DNA from: Roseiarcus sp031367195
GTDB lineage: Bacteria; Pseudomonadota; Alphaproteobacteria; Rhizobiales; Beijerinckiaceae
Reading direction: 5' to 3'
Length of the DNA: 14,843 nt
NCBI GenBank assembly: GCA_031367195.1
Contig: JANLPL010000002.1
Coordinates: 1 to 14,843 of the forward strand
Shown: positions 6,727 through 13,951 of the stretch, one piece after another
How positions within the stretch are numbered: the stretch's first letter is position 1
How the letters are laid out: each line of letters starts with the position of its first letter
The notes under the pieces: model-generated
Database searches by the model: none
What the model was told of the DNA's origin: nothing
The model's input: the letters and a program-made list of their open reading frames with translations, nothing else
Program-made: the position numbers and the translations under genes

Positions 6727-8328
6727 ATGACCATCATCCGCATCGCGCCGAAGGCGAAAGCTGAATCGGAAAACGCCGACAAATGGCGCGTCGCCCTGGC
6801 CGAACTGGCCGAGCGTCGGACCGTCGCCGCACAGGGCGGCGGCGCGAAGGCGCGCGCGCGCCACCTCGCCCGCGGCAAGTTGATGGCGCGCGAGCGCATC
6901 GCGCGGTTGATTGATCCAGGCTCCCCCTTTCTCGAAATCGGCGCGCTCGCGGCGATCGGCATGTACGAGGGCGACGTGCACGGAGCCGGGCTGGTGACAG
7001 GCATTGGCCGGATCGCCGGCCGCGAGACGATGATCGTCGCCAACGACCCCACCATCAAGGGCGGCGCCTATTATCCGATGACGGTCAAGAAGCATCTTCG
7101 CGCGCAGGAAGTCGCGCTGGAGAACCGGCTGCCCTGCGTCTATCTCGTCGACAGCGGCGGCGCCAACCTGCCGCATCAGGCCGAAGTGTTCCCCGACCGC
7201 GAGCATTTCGGCCGCATTTTCTACAATCAGGCGCGGATGTCCGCTGAAAGCGTCGCACAGATCGCGGTGGTGATGGGCTCGTGCACCGCTGGCGGCGCCT
7301 ATGTGCCGGCCATGTCCGACGAGACCATCATTGTCGCCAATCAAGGCACGATCTTCCTCGCCGGCCCGCCGCTGGTCAAAGCCGCCACCGGAGAAACCGT
7401 CACCGCGGAAGATCTCGGCGGAGGCGATCTGCACACCCGCGTCTCCGGCGTCGCCGACGCGCTCGCGCGCGACGACGTTCATGCGCTCGCGCTTGCGCGC
7501 CGCGCGATCGCCAATCTCGGCCGCCGCGCAAAATCCGGCCTCGATCTCTCAGCCCCGCGCGATCCGCTGCATCCCGCCGACGAGCTGATCGACATTGTGC
7601 CGATGGACCTGCGCCGCCAGTACGATGTGCGCGAAATCCTCGCCCGCATCCTCGACGGATCGGAGCTTGACGAGTTCAAGGCGCGTTACGGGACCACGCT
7701 CGTCACAGGCTTCGCCCGGCTCAACGGCATGTTGATCGGCGTCGTCGCCAACAATGGCGTGCTGTTTTCCGAGAGCGCGCTGAAAGGCGCGCATTTCGTC
7801 GAACTCTGCGCGCAGCGCGGCATTCCGCTGTTGTTCCTGCAAAACATCTCCGGCTTCATGGTCGGCCAGAAATACGAGGCGGGCGGCATCGCCAAGGACG
7901 GCGCCAAGCTCGTCATGGCGGTGGCCTGCGCGAAAGTGCCGAAGATCACGTTGATCGTCGGCGGCTCGTTCGGCGCCGGCAACTACGGCATGTGCGGGCG
8001 CGCCTACAGCCCGCGTTTCCTGTTCATGTGGCCCAATGCGCGGATCAGCGTGATGGGCGGCGAACAGGCCGCGAGCGTGCTGGCGACGCTGCGGCGCGAT
8101 TCGATCGAGGCCGAGGGCCGCGCCTGGAGCGCGGCCGAGGAGGAGGCGTTCAAGTCGCCGATCCGGGCCTCTTTCGAGAGCGAAGGTTCCCCCTATTTCG
8201 CAACCGCCCGGCTGTGGGACGACGGCGTGATCGCGCCCGCCGAGACCCGCCGCGTGCTGGCGCTCGCCTTTTCCGCAAGTTTCAACGCTCCGGTCGAACC
8301 GACCCGCTTCGGAGTGTTTCGTATGTGA
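6727..8328 (+). CDS. mccB: Acyl-CoA carboxylase carboxyltransferase (beta) subunit, methylcrotonyl-CoA carboxylase-like
   Basis: The 533-residue protein has the normal length for the beta subunit of methylcrotonyl-CoA carboxylase, which transfers carboxyl from carboxybiotin to 3-methylcrotonyl-CoA in leucine breakdown. N- and C-terminal crotonase-type halves are both present. Landmarks are NDPTIKGGAYYPMTVKKHL (106-124), VDSGGANLP (141-149), the oxyanion loop GSCTAGGAYVPAM (184-196), FLAGPPLVKAATGE (210-223), QNISGFMVG (372-380) and the second oxyanion loop GGSFGAGNYGM (412-422). QNISGFMVG and the YYPMTVKKHL region favour MCC over propionyl-CoA carboxylase; geranyl-CoA carboxylase is a closer alternative that I cannot exclude. 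A good AAAGGGGAA site precedes the ATG. The biotin carboxylase/biotin carrier subunit normally encoded nearby is absent; the next gene is an Mrr-like nuclease. Confidence 0.88.
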   Translation: MTIIRIAPKAKAESENADKWRVALAELAERRTVAAQGGGAKARARHLARGKLMARERIARLIDPGSPFLEIGALAAIGMYEGDVHGAGLVTGIGRIAGRETMIVANDPTIKGGAYYPMTVKKHLRAQEVALENRLPCVYLVDSGGANLPHQAEVFPDREHFGRIFYNQARMSAESVAQIAVVMGSCTAGGAYVPAMSDETIIVANQGTIFLAGPPLVKAATGETVTAEDLGGGDLHTRVSGVADALARDDVHALALARRAIANLGRRAKSGLDLSAPRDPLHPADELIDIVPMDLRRQYDVREILARILDGSELDEFKARYGTTLVTGFARLNGMLIGVVANNGVLFSESALKGAHFVELCAQRGIPLLFLQNISGFMVGQKYEAGGIAKDGAKLVMAVACAKVPKITLIVGGSFGAGNYGMCGRAYSPRFLFMWPNARISVMGGEQAASVLATLRRDSIEAEGRAWSAAEEEAFKSPIRASFESEGSPYFATARLWDDGVIAPAETRRVLALAFSASFNAPVEPTRFGVFRM

Positions 8329-8335
8329 GGACGCT

Positions 8336-9241
8336 ATGTCGTTGCCGAGTTTTCAGGAACTGATGCTGCCGACCCTCGCCGTCGTTTGCCAAAGGCGGGA
8401 AGAGATTCCCGTTTCGCGCATCGAAATCGAGCTCGCCAGATCGTTGAGAATATCGAGCGAGGACTTGAGCCGCCTCGTGCCGAGTGGACAGCAATCGATC
8501 TTCGCCAACAGGCTCAACTGGGCGCGCTGCTATCTGGTCAAAGCCGGCCTCATCGAGCCGACGCGACGCGGATTCGTGCGCGGCGTCGAACGCGGCCAGG
8601 CGCTGCTCGCCGAGGGCGCGCTCGACATCGACGTCAACACGCTTGCGCGTTATCCCGAATTCGTCGCCTGGAAGGATCGTTATCCCGCCGGCGGCCCGGC
8701 CGCCGAATGCGAGGCGCCCGAGCGACCGGAAGAACGCATCTCCGCCAGTTTCGAGGAATTGCAGACGCAATTGTCGCGCGATCTTGTCTCGCGCGTGCAT
8801 TCGCTGTCGCCTGTCTTCTTTGAGCGCCTGATTGTCGAACTGCTCTGCCGCATGGGTTATGGCGGCGGCAAACTCGAAATGGGCAGGGCGCTTGGGCGCA
8901 GCGGCGACGGCGGCGTTGACGGCGTCATCAAGGAGGACGAGCTTGGCCTCGACGTCGTCTATGTCCAGGCCAAACGCTTCGCGCAGGAAAAATGCGTGCC
9001 GATCCGCGAGGTGCGCGATTTCGTCGGCGGGCTTGAAGGCCACCACGCCAGCAAGGGCGTGTTTGTGACGACCTCCTACTTTCCCTCCACGGCCTACGAC
9101 TTCGTTCACCGCATCTCCAAGCGCATCGTGCTGATCGACGGCTCGGAGTTGGCGAGCCTGATGGTGCGCCACTGCGTCGGGGTTCGCGTCACGGAAGTCT
9201 ATCAGCTTAAGCGGCTCGACGAGCAGTTCTTCGTCGAATAG
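8336..9241 (+). CDS. Mrr-like restriction endonuclease (type IV family)
   Basis: The 301-residue protein has the two-domain Mrr layout. An N-terminal winged-helix-like region covers about residues 1-95 and is the likely DNA or modification-recognition part. After a Pro/Glu-rich linker (about 117-135) comes a PD-(D/E)xK-type Mrr catalytic domain (about 155-300). There, FFERLIVELLCRMGYGG (161-177) is the entry helix, SGDGGVDG supplies Asp195, and VYVQAKRF supplies Gln211 and Lys213. KGVFVTTSYFPSTAYDF (240-256) is the conserved core strand and helix, and VLIDGSELASLM (265-276) is also typical. Mrr-family enzymes cleave modified DNA and act without a partner methylase. It begins seven bases after the carboxylase stop with GAGG placed well, so it is probably expressed from that transcript. 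A strong terminator follows 18 bases after its stop. No methylase or specificity gene is nearby, which fits a solitary type IV enzyme. Confidence 0.87.
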   Translation: MSLPSFQELMLPTLAVVCQRREEIPVSRIEIELARSLRISSEDLSRLVPSGQQSIFANRLNWARCYLVKAGLIEPTRRGFVRGVERGQALLAEGALDIDVNTLARYPEFVAWKDRYPAGGPAAECEAPERPEERISASFEELQTQLSRDLVSRVHSLSPVFFERLIVELLCRMGYGGGKLEMGRALGRSGDGGVDGVIKEDELGLDVVYVQAKRFAQEKCVPIREVRDFVGGLEGHHASKGVFVTTSYFPSTAYDFVHRISKRIVLIDGSELASLMVRHCVGVRVTEVYQLKRLDEQFFVE

Positions 9242-9258
9242 CAGACCGCAAACGAAAA

Positions 9259-9289
9259 CCGCCCTCCCGAGGATGCCTCGGGAGGGCGG
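9259..9289. terminator. Strong bidirectional intrinsic terminator
   Basis: CCGCCCTCCCGAGG (9259-9272) and its exact reverse complement (9276-9289) make a perfect 14-bp stem with a 3-base loop. On the plus strand it is followed by CTTTAT; on the minus strand it is followed directly by TTTT. It lies between the stop of the Mrr-like gene (+, 9241) and the stop of tadG (-, 9312), so it can end both convergent transcripts. Confidence 0.9.
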
Positions 9290-9311
9290 CTTTATGTAGC
9301 GGCGTCAGGCG

Positions 9312-10778
9312 TCAGTTGGACAGGGTGGCCGCCTGCACGACGCTCTGGAACAGGTTGGACAGCGCCTTGCCGATATCGTCGCCGATCGCGGCTTCGTAGA
9401 ACATTCCCGACGAGGCGCAAGCCTGCAGCGCCGGAGCCACCTGCGGCAGGATCGGCGCGACATGGGCCATGTAGTAGGCGTTGGAGGGGACCGGGAGATA
9501 ATCGGTATAGAGAATGGCGATCTTGACGCCGCGCGCCTTCAGCAACGAGCAGTAGTTGGTCGCGCCGTTGGCGTTGATCGGTTGGATCAGGCGGGCGCCG
9601 TTCATCTCGTCTTCGACGCCGTCGGTGACGAAGAACAGCACCGCCTGCGGCGTGTCGCCGGAGATGTTCGTGCCATTGCCGGGCGTGGGGATGGTGTTGT
9701 TGGCGCTGTTCACCGCATTGTCGTAATTGGTGGCGACGTCGTTCATGTTTCCGGCGGTGTTGCAAGCGGAGGTGCCGCAAGTCACGTCGTTGGAGTACAT
9801 CTGCATGACGCCGAAGTTAGGCGCCGCAGAGGTCCAGCCGCTGATGTAATTCGGCGTCAGCGCCATCAGTTGATTGTTCGTCGTCGGGATCGACCACAGC
9901 GTGTCCATCGAATAGGCCGCGAAACGGTAGGTCGGAGGCGTCGTATAGATGCCGGAGGTCTGGTACGTGTTCGCATTCGTCATCAGCGAGGTGATGCCGC
10001 TGGTCAGTTCGTCGAGACGCAACGTGATCCCGTTCAGCCGCGCCATGGCGTAGTTGTCGATCTGGGTAATCGCCTTGCCCTGGGCGTTCGTGCTGCCGCA
10101 ATATTGATTGCTGCTCTGCGTCGGTGAACTGTAAGTGGGCGTAGCCCCGCCGGTGGAGCATTGATTGCCGGCCGTGTCGCCGTTGTTGGTGCTGGCCTGA
10201 TGACAGGCGAAGGCGCAGCCGCCGCCCTGCTTGGGCGTCAAATTCTGCATCTGCGTGATGCCCGCCGTCGTCGCCGGCAGCGACATCGAGGGCGAATTGT
10301 CGAGCAGCAGATAAAAATCGATGTTTGGCGGGACCGCCGCTTTGGCGGTGGCGTGTCCCGGAATGGTCATGCTCGACTGGTTGAGGACGCCGCTGAAGAT
10401 CGTGCTGTTCCTTGCGGTATAGCTGATATCCACCTGGCGCACGGTCCCTGCGCCGTTGGGATGCGAGATAACCACCGTGGCGCTGGCCGTTCCAGCGATG
10501 AGCGTGGGGATCATCGCCGCGCGGGCGTTGAACATCGACACCGCCGCGGCGCTGGCCACGCTATCGGGCTGTTGCATCATCTTCGGCGTAAGGGCCGCCA
10601 AAGCGGAAGCGTCAGCGGCGGCGTTCAGCTTGGAGTGCACCACCGTCGCATTGTTGAAATCGACCGCCATCGCGATGCCGAAACACAGAACCGGCGCGCC
10701 GAGGGCGAAGATCATGGAGACGTTTCCGCCCGACGTGTGGCGGAAGCGATGAATGCGTTCGCTCATCTTGATCGACAT
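9312..10778 (-). CDS. tadG: TadG-like pilus-locus protein with von Willebrand A domain
   Basis: From the ATG at 10778 the protein has 488 residues. An N-terminal segment with HTSGGNVSMIFALGAPVL (14-31) continues into one membrane helix (about 19-41). KLNAAADASALAAL (50-63) is the TadG signature. A von Willebrand A domain follows, with the metal site D-N-S-P-S (Asp160, Ser162, Ser164) in FYLLLDNSPSMS and a later strand FFVTDGVEDE (382-391) with Asp386. Between them is a long Asn/Thr/Ser-rich insertion with a CAFACH element (188-193) and further cysteines. TadG is a minor component of Tad/Flp pilus loci, anchored in the inner membrane with a periplasmic domain. An earlier in-frame ATG exists (10886), but GGAG lies eight bases before 10778, and the extra 36 residues are polar and atypical. 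It is the third gene of a minus-strand tad trio, after a 134-base gap. Confidence 0.88.
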   Translation of the reverse strand: MSIKMSERIHRFRHTSGGNVSMIFALGAPVLCFGIAMAVDFNNATVVHSKLNAAADASALAALTPKMMQQPDSVASAAAVSMFNARAAMIPTLIAGTASATVVISHPNGAGTVRQVDISYTARNSTIFSGVLNQSSMTIPGHATAKAAVPPNIDFYLLLDNSPSMSLPATTAGITQMQNLTPKQGGGCAFACHQASTNNGDTAGNQCSTGGATPTYSSPTQSSNQYCGSTNAQGKAITQIDNYAMARLNGITLRLDELTSGITSLMTNANTYQTSGIYTTPPTYRFAAYSMDTLWSIPTTNNQLMALTPNYISGWTSAAPNFGVMQMYSNDVTCGTSACNTAGNMNDVATNYDNAVNSANNTIPTPGNGTNISGDTPQAVLFFVTDGVEDEMNGARLIQPINANGATNYCSLLKARGVKIAILYTDYLPVPSNAYYMAHVAPILPQVAPALQACASSGMFYEAAIGDDIGKALSNLFQSVVQAATLSN

Positions 10779-10912
10779 TGTAAAGCTCCACCGCTTGACG
10801 TAACGGGACGGGATCTCGACTGATCTATCCCTTATTTGCAAAAATTTGTCCTGATCGATCGCGTAAATCAAGGGCCCCGCGTTCATTGCGCCTTAACCAC
10901 GGCGCAAGATCT
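10779..10912 (-). promoter_or_regulatory. Intercistronic region between the tadE/F-like and tadG genes
   Basis: This 134-base gap is AT-richer than its flanks around 10815-10865. Just after the upstream stop is a small hairpin, TTGCGCC (10886-10892) and GGCGCAA (10901-10907), with an 8-base loop and no T run. It may lower or stabilise readthrough to tadG. An extra promoter for tadG is possible, but the hexamers I can find match poorly. The ribosome site GGTGGAG for tadG lies at its 3' end. Confidence 0.3.
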
Positions 10913-11509
10913 TTAGTTGTTCGGGTCGATTGTGATCTGCGTCGCGTTGCGGATCGTCAGCGTCTCATTCGAGGCGAGGGTGATGGGCGGTAACGCCAGT
11001 ACGCCGCCGAACGGCTGGAAATTGTAGCTCACCTGACCATAGACGATATAGGTCGCGCCGGTCGCCACGATATTGGGGTCCAGGTTCATGACGGTGTTCG
11101 TCGGCAGCGCGGTCGCGTTGGACGAGGCGCGGCTCCAGACCAATATGCCCGTGTTGTTGCCTGCGTTGATCTGGAATTCCGATATCACGACCTTCAGATT
11201 GGTCGCATCTTCGGGATACATCACCAACTTCGAGACCGCAATGTCGGTATTGAGGCCGCTTAGCGGGAGCAGTTCCGCATTGGCGACATTGGTGTCCGGA
11301 TTCCACGTGGTGCGCGCGACAAGATCGGTAGTGGTGTGCGCGGCGAGAACGACTTTGTGATAAGTTGTCAGGCATTGTCCCGCGGCCACCGCGAGCGACA
11401 ACAGGATCAACGCGACGGGCGCGAGAATGGCCATTTCGACGGCGGCGATTCCGTTCGCGTCATCGAGAAAGGACTGCAACTTCCTTGGGGAGGACGGGCG
11501 ATTGGACAT
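10913..11509 (-). CDS. TadE/TadF-like pilus-locus protein (minor pseudopilin)
   Basis: Starting at the ATG at 11509, the protein has 198 residues. After a short polar N-terminus, DDANGIAAVEMAILAPVAL (16-34) leads into one membrane helix (to about 45). This is the TadE-like motif, and G20-IAAV-E25 fits a class IV prepilin-type cleavage site (Gly at -1, Glu at +5), as described for TadE/TadF pseudopilins cut by TadV. The rest is a periplasmic, beta-rich domain of about 150 residues with no cysteine after Cys46. GAGGAA sits eight bases before the ATG; the longer upstream frame overlaps the preceding gene and is rejected. The gap to the preceding tadE is 11 bases, so the two form one unit. It could be named tadF by position, but the family assignment rests only on the motif. 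Confidence 0.82.
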   Translation of the reverse strand: MSNRPSSPRKLQSFLDDANGIAAVEMAILAPVALILLSLAVAAGQCLTTYHKVVLAAHTTTDLVARTTWNPDTNVANAELLPLSGLNTDIAVSKLVMYPEDATNLKVVISEFQINAGNNTGILVWSRASSNATALPTNTVMNLDPNIVATGATYIVYGQVSYNFQPFGGVLALPPITLASNETLTIRNATQITIDPNN

Positions 11510-11520
11510 GGGCGGGTTCC

Positions 11521-12066
11521 TCACGACGGTTCGACCTGGAAGACCTGTGTGGACACCATGAGATAGGTTCCATTGCCAAGGTTGCCGAAATTGAGCCCCA
11601 ACATGCCGCTGATCACCGGCCATTGATACATGACGATCAGCATCATCTTCGCCGGCGCCGGCGCGATCGCGAAATTTGTGGGGTTTATCAGGGTTCCGCT
11701 TGCGTCGAATTGGGGCATGGCGGAGACAAGGTTGTTGTTGGCCGGGACCTGTTCGACGTCAACAATCAGATTGCTGCAGCTGAACAGCGCCGTGATTTGC
11801 GCGCAGATTGAGGTTTTGAATTGCGCCTTCGTCATATTTTTCGCCTGATTGGTCAACACCGTCCTCATGCCAGCTTCGCTGACTGTCGCGAGCGAGGATT
11901 GCGCGATGTAGATCACGGAGACCTGTATGGTGGCGAGCATGATGGCGATAAGGATTGGCGCCACGAATGCGAATTCGATCGCCGTGGAGGCGCGGTCGCA
12001 ACAGAGATACCGCGTGATCCGTTTCGCGGAGTCGTTATCTGATAAGGTTGAAATGATTGCACGCAT
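11521..12066 (-). CDS. tadE: TadE-like pilus-locus protein (minor pseudopilin)
   Basis: The 181-residue protein has a short basic N-terminus with two cysteines (22-23), then DRASTAIEFAFVAPILIAIM (24-43). This is the TadE motif with the conserved Glu31 and Pro37 at the head of a membrane helix (about 30-55). A periplasmic domain with two cysteines (in ICAQITALFSCS) follows. TadE proteins are minor pseudopilins needed for assembly of Tad/Flp pili. Aligning Glu31 as +5 puts Ala26, not Gly, at the -1 position of the expected prepilin cleavage site, so processing may differ. The start has a weak ribosome site (GGACGTCAAACC before ATG). It is the first gene of the trio; no tadA/B/C ATPase, secretin or major pilin gene is in the window, so the main tad locus must be elsewhere if present. 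Confidence 0.82.
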   Translation of the reverse strand: MRAIISTLSDNDSAKRITRYLCCDRASTAIEFAFVAPILIAIMLATIQVSVIYIAQSSLATVSEAGMRTVLTNQAKNMTKAQFKTSICAQITALFSCSNLIVDVEQVPANNNLVSAMPQFDASGTLINPTNFAIAPAPAKMMLIVMYQWPVISGMLGLNFGNLGNGTYLMVSTQVFQVEPS

Positions 12067-12200
12067 GGTTTGACGTCCAATATGGCGAACGTCAGAGTAG
12101 CCAGCGAGGTTTAAGAAAGCGATTACGCGATCATATAAAGTCGAGGGTAATTGTAGTTTGTATGGTTAATGCTGTTGCGACGCGGGTGCTCCACCGTAGA
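12067..12200 (-). promoter_or_regulatory. Probable promoter region of the tad trio
   Basis: This spacer between the deacetylase stop and the tadE start is clearly AT-rich: bases 12121-12180 have 23 G/C of 60, against roughly two thirds in the neighbouring genes. On the minus strand it contains a TTTATATGATC stretch (about 12140-12130) usable as a -10. Two TTAA-containing elements are present, ATTAACCATA (12170-12161) and CTTAA (12115-12111), which resemble CtrA-type half-sites in sequence but not in spacing. No terminator with a T run follows the deacetylase, so some readthrough is possible. Confidence 0.35.
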
Positions 12201-13097
12201 TCAAATCAGCGAGTCTTGCGGCAGCGCCAAGCAATGTTTGGCTATGGCGCCGGAAGTCGTCAACCATATTTCATCGCGCCGCTCGGCGATGTAGCGCAGC
12301 GCGCGCCGCAAATGGCGTAAGCGATGCGGATATCCAACGATATAGGGATGCAGGGCGACGCCCATCACAAGCGGCGCCTTTGTCGCCAGCTCCCGCATTT
12401 CGTCGAACGCGTCGATGACGGCGTCGGCGAATTCCGCGCCCGTCGCCGCGCGGGCCGCGATCATCGGTATATCGTTAAGCTCCTGCGGATAGGGCACCGC
12501 CAGCAGTCGCTTGTCCCCGCGCGTGGCGAGAAACACCGGCTGTTCGTCCATCGCCCAGTCGAGCCCGTAACTATATCCCGCCTCCGCCAGCAGGTCGGGG
12601 GTGACGGCGGATTGCGAGATCCAGGGGCCGAGCCAACCCCCGGGGCGGCGGCCTTCTTCGCGCGCGATGCGCGCGGTGACCTCAGCGATGACGGCCGCCT
12701 CCTCCGCCTCCGTCATGGCGCCCTGGCGCTCCGAATTGGTGCGGCCATGCGCGACGATCTCGTCGCCGCGCTGGCGGAAGGCGGCAATCAGTTCGGGCGC
12801 CTCGTCATAGAGCCAGGTATTCACCAACACGCTCGCCGGCAGACGCTCTGCGTTGAACAGGTCAAGCAGGTGCCAGGCGCCGACCCTGATGCCATAGTCG
12901 CGCCAGGCGTAGTTCAGCACGTCCGGCTCGCCGTGCGAGGCCACCAGCTTGGCGCCGAGACCCTCATTGAACGAAAACGTCTCCAGATTGAGCGCGAAAT
13001 AGACCGCCAGGCCATTTCCACTGGGCCAACGATAGAGGGGCCGATGCGGCAGGGCGCTATAGGCGTAGCGGCCGTGGTGCTTGCGGTGACCGATCAC
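12201..13097 (-). CDS. Polysaccharide deacetylase-family (NodB fold, PuuE-like) protein
   Basis: The 298-residue protein starts at a GTG (13097) with GGAGG six bases upstream; there is no suitable ATG. YSALPHRPLYRWPSGNGLA (13-31) and AVYFALNLETFSF (31-43) form the first strand of a NodB-like barrel. RDYGIRVGAWHLLDLF (66-81), GDEIVAHGRTN (111-121), GWLGPWISQS (154-163), VPYPQELNDIPMI (201-213), LVMGVALHPYIVG (243-255) and IWLTTSGAIAKH (277-288) follow the PuuE/polysaccharide deacetylase group common in Rhizobiales. The usual metal triad is altered: Asn37/Glu39 stand where NodB enzymes have Asp-Asp, and His117 is followed by Asn121 rather than a second His. There is no signal peptide. The substrate is unknown; an amide or ring hydrolase acting on a small molecule is as likely as a glycan deacetylase. 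The start overlaps the beta-lactamase stop by four bases (GTGA). Confidence 0.82.
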   Translation of the reverse strand: MIGHRKHHGRYAYSALPHRPLYRWPSGNGLAVYFALNLETFSFNEGLGAKLVASHGEPDVLNYAWRDYGIRVGAWHLLDLFNAERLPASVLVNTWLYDEAPELIAAFRQRGDEIVAHGRTNSERQGAMTEAEEAAVIAEVTARIAREEGRRPGGWLGPWISQSAVTPDLLAEAGYSYGLDWAMDEQPVFLATRGDKRLLAVPYPQELNDIPMIAARAATGAEFADAVIDAFDEMRELATKAPLVMGVALHPYIVGYPHRLRHLRRALRYIAERRDEIWLTTSGAIAKHCLALPQDSLI

Positions 13098-13951
13098 CGA
13101 GCGGCCTCCACCAACGCCGCGCCGATGCGCGCGATCGCCGCGTCGCGCTCGCCGATCGTCGCGCCCGTCTGCGTTATATATATGGCGACCACAAGCGGCG
13201 CGCGCTCCGGCGGCCAGATCGCCGCGATGATCCCGCGCGAGCCGTTGTCTCCCGCGCCGGTCTTGTCGGCGATGCGCCAATCCTCCGGCAGCGCCTTGCG
13301 CAACAGGGCGCCGGCGACCCGGTCCCCGATCATCCAGGTCTTGAGCCGCTCGCGCGCGGTCGGCTTCAGCGCGTCGCCCAGCAGGATTTTTTCGAGATCG
13401 GCGACGGCGGCAGCCGGCGTCGTGGTGTCGCGCGAATCGCCGGCCGCGCCTTCGTTGAGTTCAGGCTCGTCGCGGTCGAGCCGGCTTTCCGCGTCGCCGA
13501 GCGAGCGGAAGTAGGCGGTGACCCCGGCCGGGCCGCCGATAGCTTGCAAGACAAGGTTGGCGGCGGTGTTGTCGCTGTGCGAGACGGCGGCGTCGCAGAG
13601 TTCGGTCAGCGACATGGCGTCGGGCGCGATGCGGTTCTGCGTCACCGGGGAATAGGCGACGATGTCGGTCGATACGAACACGACGCGCCTCTGCATCGAG
13701 GCCTCGCCCTTGTCGGCCTTGGCGAGCAGCGCCGCGCAGGCGAAAGCCTTATGTGTGGAACTAAGCGGAAACCGCTCGTCGGCGCGATAGCGAAAGGTTT
13801 TCCCATCGGCCTTGTCGAGCACGGCGATGCCGATTTGGCCCTTCAGCCGCGTCTCCTCGGCCCGCACGGCCGCGAGCGGACCCGCCTCGTCGAACGCCCG
13901 CGCGGGCGGGGCGAAGGTCAGCGCGGCCAGCGCGACGCAAAGTCTCCTCAT
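13094..13951 (-). CDS. bla: Class A beta-lactamase
   Basis: From the ATG at 13951 the protein has 285 residues, normal for class A serine beta-lactamases. A signal peptide (1-19, ending PPARA) implies export to the periplasm, where it hydrolyses beta-lactam antibiotics. All core motifs are present: Ser65-Thr-His-Lys68 (SxxK), Ser126-Asp127-Asn128 (SDN), the omega-loop LDRDEPELN (158-166) with Glu162 equivalent to Ambler Glu166, GDSRDTTTP (171-179) and Lys230-Thr-Gly232 (KTG). Nothing indicates inactivation. The exact subfamily and spectrum cannot be read by eye. No LysR-type regulator (AmpR-like) is adjacent. The ATG overlaps the rsmE stop as ATGA, and its stop overlaps the deacetylase GTG. 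The open frame extends upstream of 13951 but lies inside rsmE and is not used. Base composition matches its neighbours, so it looks resident rather than recently acquired. Confidence 0.92.
   Translation of the reverse strand: MRRLCVALAALTFAPPARAFDEAGPLAAVRAEETRLKGQIGIAVLDKADGKTFRYRADERFPLSSTHKAFACAALLAKADKGEASMQRRVVFVSTDIVAYSPVTQNRIAPDAMSLTELCDAAVSHSDNTAANLVLQAIGGPAGVTAYFRSLGDAESRLDRDEPELNEGAAGDSRDTTTPAAAVADLEKILLGDALKPTARERLKTWMIGDRVAGALLRKALPEDWRIADKTGAGDNGSRGIIAAIWPPERAPLVVAIYITQTGATIGERDAAIARIGAALVEAAR

Noticed and set aside
10200..10217. CAFACH in TadG as a heme c attachment site
   Set aside because: Heme c needs CXXCH; here there are three residues between the cysteines, only one such element, and no cytochrome context.
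9462..10823. Plus-strand open frames opposite tadG (9462-10127 and 10161-10823)
   Set aside because: They are Gly/Arg/His/Val-rich shadows without ribosome sites, antisense to a well-supported TadG protein.
12111..12170. CtrA-type binding site upstream of tadE
   Set aside because: Two TTAA elements are present, but their spacing does not fit TTAA-N7-TTAA, so I kept them only as a remark.
12324..13514. 396-codon plus-strand open frame opposite the deacetylase and beta-lactamase
   Set aside because: It spans two genes on the other strand that carry full family motifs; its own translation shows no domain and is a shadow.
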